Source: Haliea salexigens DSM 19537
GTDB taxonomy: Bacteria; Pseudomonadota; Gammaproteobacteria; Pseudomonadales; Halieaceae
DNA: 64,000 nt
Direction of reading: 5' to 3'
Assembly: GCF_000423125.1 (NCBI RefSeq)
Contig: NZ_AUHJ01000003.1
Coordinates: 237,652 to 301,651 of the forward strand
A program made the position numbers and the translations under genes. Positions 61,981 through 64,000 of this stretch are shown piece after piece (position 1 is the first letter of the stretch; the number at the start of each line of letters is the position of its first letter). The notes beneath the pieces are model-generated. The model made no database searches. It had not been told where the DNA came from and worked only from the letters and a program-made list of their open reading frames with translations.

Positions 61981-63591
61981 ATGTCAAAAGGGATAGCTGT
62001 CAGGGCGGCACTCCTGACGGGCGCGATAATAATCGCATTTGCACTTGGAGCCGCGTTGGCGTTGCGCGGCATACTCCCCGCTATTCCCGGCGTTACGGGC
62101 AAGGCATTGCAGGAAATCCCTGCAGCGGAAAAGGATAAAGCGGCGCCAGCGCCTGTCAAACCGGGCCCGCAAAAGAAACCTCAAGAGCAACGTCGTCCCT
62201 TGCGACCAGGCGAGCCCGCGCCCTACTACGGGGATCTGAACTCGCTTGCTGCCGTAAACGTGCGTGATGCAAGCCTGGATACCATCGCCAAAGGCCTGCA
62301 GTATCCCTGGGCGATGGAAATACTGTCGTCAACAGAAGCACTGGTCACGGAAATTGGCGGCAGCCTGCAGCGCGTGGATCTCGGTGACGGCAGTATCACT
62401 GCTGTCACCGGGCTCCCGGAAATACCCTCTGGCAAGGGGCAGCTGGGTCTGATGGATATCGCCCTGCACCCCGACTTCACACAAAACCGGCTGGTGTACT
62501 TCACGCATGCGGCGAAGCATAGTGAGGAGCCGGCGCGCTATACCACGGCACTCAGCCGTGCTCAGCTCAAGGGCAATGCGCTGGAGCACGTCGAGCGCCT
62601 GCTCACCGCTGACCCGTTTACCAAGGCGCCCGCGAACTTCGGTGGCGCCATTGCATTCGACGCCGCAGGCTACCTGTATGTCGGCATCGGCGACCGCACT
62701 AAAAATACACGCGCGCAGGACATGGGCTCACTGCATGGCAAGATCCTGCGTCTTATGGACGACGGCAGCATCCCGACTGACAATCCCTTCGTTGAACAAC
62801 CCGGTATCGACCCACGCATCTACGCTGCGGGAGTACGCAACACCCAGGGCCTTGTGTTCGATACAGCCTCGGGAAAACTCTTCCAGACCGAGCACGGCCC
62901 CATGGGTGGCGACGAGGTCAATGTGATTGAGGCCGGGCGGAATTATGGCTGGCCCACCATTACCTACGGCGCCAACTACACCACGGAAAAGATCGGCCTC
63001 GGCACGCGGCACGACGGCTTGCAGCAACCACTCTATTTTTATTTACCTTCAATCGCCGCTTCGCCAATCACCATTTATCACGGCGCGATGTTCCCGGAGT
63101 GGGAGGGACACCTGCTGGTTGGTGCGCTCAAGGGTGCTCACGTCAGCAAGCTGGCCCTGGTTGATGGGCAGATACGTTCCGAACACGGGATCCTGCATGA
63201 AGCCAAGGGCCGTATTCGAGACCTGAAGGTCGCGAGCGATGGCTCGCTGTATCTACTGGTACAAAATGGTGGGCGGTTAATGCGACTCCATCGCGACCCG
63301 CAAGGTGAAGCGCTTGAGGGCGCCAAAGCCCGGGATGGCTATACGCTCTACCAACAGCTGTGTAGCAGCTGCCACAGTGCCGGGCTAGAAGGTGTTCCCC
63401 AGCTTGACCAGCCCAGCCAATGGGAGGAACGCAGGGAGCAGGGAATCGAGGCGCTGTACCGGAATACCCTGGAGGGCATTGGCGACATGCCCGCAAGGGG
63501 ACTGTGCGATAACTGCTCGGACGAGGAGATCCGCGGAGCCGTGGAGTTCATGCTGAAAAAACTGGACGTGCAGCGAGTAAAGGCCCCATAA
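61981..63591 (+). CDS. PQQ-type sugar dehydrogenase fused to cytochrome c
   Basis: Membrane-tethered quinoprotein of 536 residues. A single N-terminal helix (about 9-30) is followed by a Pro/Lys-rich linker. The six-blade Asd/YliI-type propeller covers about 80-435 (YPWAMEILSS, LGLMDIALHPDF, GVRNTQGLVFD, QTEHGPMGGDEVNVI). The C-terminal c-type cytochrome has C461-S-S-C464-H465 and the likely axial M503 (GDMPARG), followed by C508 and C511 that may form a disulfide as in cytochrome c5. The dehydrogenase would oxidise aldoses in the periplasm and pass electrons to its own heme. Fusion of these domains in one chain is notable. Confidence 0.92.
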   Translation: MSKGIAVRAALLTGAIIIAFALGAALALRGILPAIPGVTGKALQEIPAAEKDKAAPAPVKPGPQKKPQEQRRPLRPGEPAPYYGDLNSLAAVNVRDASLDTIAKGLQYPWAMEILSSTEALVTEIGGSLQRVDLGDGSITAVTGLPEIPSGKGQLGLMDIALHPDFTQNRLVYFTHAAKHSEEPARYTTALSRAQLKGNALEHVERLLTADPFTKAPANFGGAIAFDAAGYLYVGIGDRTKNTRAQDMGSLHGKILRLMDDGSIPTDNPFVEQPGIDPRIYAAGVRNTQGLVFDTASGKLFQTEHGPMGGDEVNVIEAGRNYGWPTITYGANYTTEKIGLGTRHDGLQQPLYFYLPSIAASPITIYHGAMFPEWEGHLLVGALKGAHVSKLALVDGQIRSEHGILHEAKGRIRDLKVASDGSLYLLVQNGGRLMRLHRDPQGEALEGAKARDGYTLYQQLCSSCHSAGLEGVPQLDQPSQWEERREQGIEALYRNTLEGIGDMPARGLCDNCSDEEIRGAVEFMLKKLDVQRVKAP

Positions 63592-63620
63592 AAAACCCCG
63601 AAGCGCGACCACAACAAAGT

Positions 63621-63654
63621 AAAACGCCCCGCTCATTGCTGAACGGGGCGTTTT
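63621..63654. terminator. Bidirectional terminator shared by the sugar dehydrogenase gene and the rrn operon
   Basis: AAAACGCCCCG (63621-63631) and CGGGGCGTTTT (63644-63654) are perfect 11-base arms with a 12-base loop. A T run follows on the plus strand, and the mirrored A run gives a U tract for the minus-strand rrn transcript, just after the 5S gene. Confidence 0.85.
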
Positions 63655-63661
63655 GGTATTA

Positions 63662-63781
63662 AAGCCTGGCGATGACCTACTCTCACATGGGGAGACCCCA
63701 CACTACCATCGGCGATGCATCGTTTCACTACTGAATTCGGGATGGGGTCAGGTGGTTCCAATGCTCTATGGTCGCCAGGCA
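63662..63781 (-). rRNA. rrf: 5S ribosomal RNA
   Basis: A 120-base 5S rRNA read from 63781 (TGCCTGGCGACC) to 63662 (GCCAGGCTT). The two ends pair as helix I, and internal landmarks include GAACCACCTGACCCC, CGAATTCAGTAGTGAAACG and GTGTGGGGTCTCCCCATG. It is followed on the minus strand by the terminator at 63621-63654, as expected for the end of an rrn operon. Confidence 0.97.
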
Positions 63782-63992
63782 AACTGGCTTGACCGAGTCG
63801 GGTCCTACGCGCACTTTGCGCTGCCCTCGTCTTGTCAAATAAGGTGGTAAATCAAGCTGATACCGCTGTTCACGGGTCGTACCGACTTCATCTCGTCATG
63901 ACTTCTGACGCGTACTTCCATCTCACTACGACTTGTCACAACATCCAGCTCTCTCGTGGCCTTTCATGCGCCACGCAAATCACTTGGATTAT
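63782..63992 (-). other. 23S-5S internal transcribed spacer
   Basis: Spacer of about 211 bases between the 23S 3' end and the 5S gene. No tRNA fold is visible. It holds an imperfect direct repeat (63878-63904 and 63911-63934, both starting with CGTAC and ending with GACTT). Confidence 0.75.
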
Positions 63993-64000
63993 ATGGTCAA
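63993..64000 (-). rRNA. rrl: Extreme 3' end of 23S ribosomal RNA, partial
   Basis: The minus strand begins TTGACCAT at the window edge, matching the end of gammaproteobacterial 23S rRNA (GGCTTGACCAT in Pseudomonas). Only about eight bases are inside the window; the call relies on the 5S and spacer that follow. Confidence 0.55.

Noticed and set aside
63782..63992. A tRNA in the 23S-5S spacer
   Set aside because: No cloverleaf, T-loop sequence or CCA-like end could be found in the spacer on the minus strand.

Overview
The window is GC-rich chromosomal DNA from a gammaproteobacterium. The evidence is core synteny: purM-purN, metG opposite apbC/mrp-dcd, the rsxABCDGE set directly behind metG, hda-perM, a general secretion (gsp) operon, rimI, prlC, and a 5S rRNA of gammaproteobacterial type. 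TonB-dependent uptake, a tethered quinoprotein sugar dehydrogenase, paired acyl-CoA dehydrogenases and surface lipoproteins suggest a marine heterotroph, possibly near Halieaceae/Cellvibrionales. That placement is inference; nothing in the window proves it.

Layout. 1-6.7 kb: leftward type II secretion operon gspC-D-E-F-G-H, cut by the left edge inside gspH. 6.9-15.6 kb: housekeeping genes (cysK, a GNAT acetyltransferase, qor, an SrmB-like helicase, an S9 peptidase, prlC). 15.1-17.3 kb: a PTPS/QueD-like protein without the catalytic cysteine, an SDR, and a YhhQ-type queuosine-precursor transporter. 17.3-22.6 kb: an amidohydrolase diverging from a phosphorelay (winged-helix response regulator, free HPt protein, hybrid kinase), followed by a possible 62-residue membrane protein. 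22.6-29.7 kb: amino-acid catabolism, with indolepyruvate ferredoxin oxidoreductase plus leucine dehydrogenase facing an Lrp regulator, an aminotransferase and an omega-amidase. 29.8-33.8 kb: OmpA, Hda, PerM and a DUF2066 protein. 33.9-39.6 kb: purM-purN-DUF3108, dcd, apbC, metG. 39.7-45.0 kb: the six-gene Rnf/Rsx complex. 45.0-48.8 kb: a rimI operon with a HolD-like candidate, a family 2 glycosyltransferase and a deviant Nramp-like transporter. 48.9-56.2 kb: accessory envelope genes (two lipoproteins, a peroxiredoxin, a TonB-dependent receptor). 56.5-61.9 kb: two TetR regulators, two acyl-CoA dehydrogenases and a CoA ligase. 62.0-64.0 kb: a sugar dehydrogenase/cytochrome c fusion and the 3' end of an rrn operon on the minus strand.

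How the parts work together. The Gsp genes build an outer-membrane secretion machine. Rnf couples ferredoxin/NADH redox to an ion gradient, while indolepyruvate ferredoxin oxidoreductase would produce reduced ferredoxin; that link is inference. The 58 kb cluster looks like a self-contained regulon for an unknown carboxylic acid: a TetR gene and one dehydrogenase gene face each other across a nested palindrome that contains both of their predicted promoters. No prophage, insertion sequence, CRISPR array or tRNA was seen. The least explained items are the phosphorelay with its repeated upstream motif, the Nramp-like protein lacking canonical metal ligands, the HolD-like protein, and the cysteine-less PTPS homologue.
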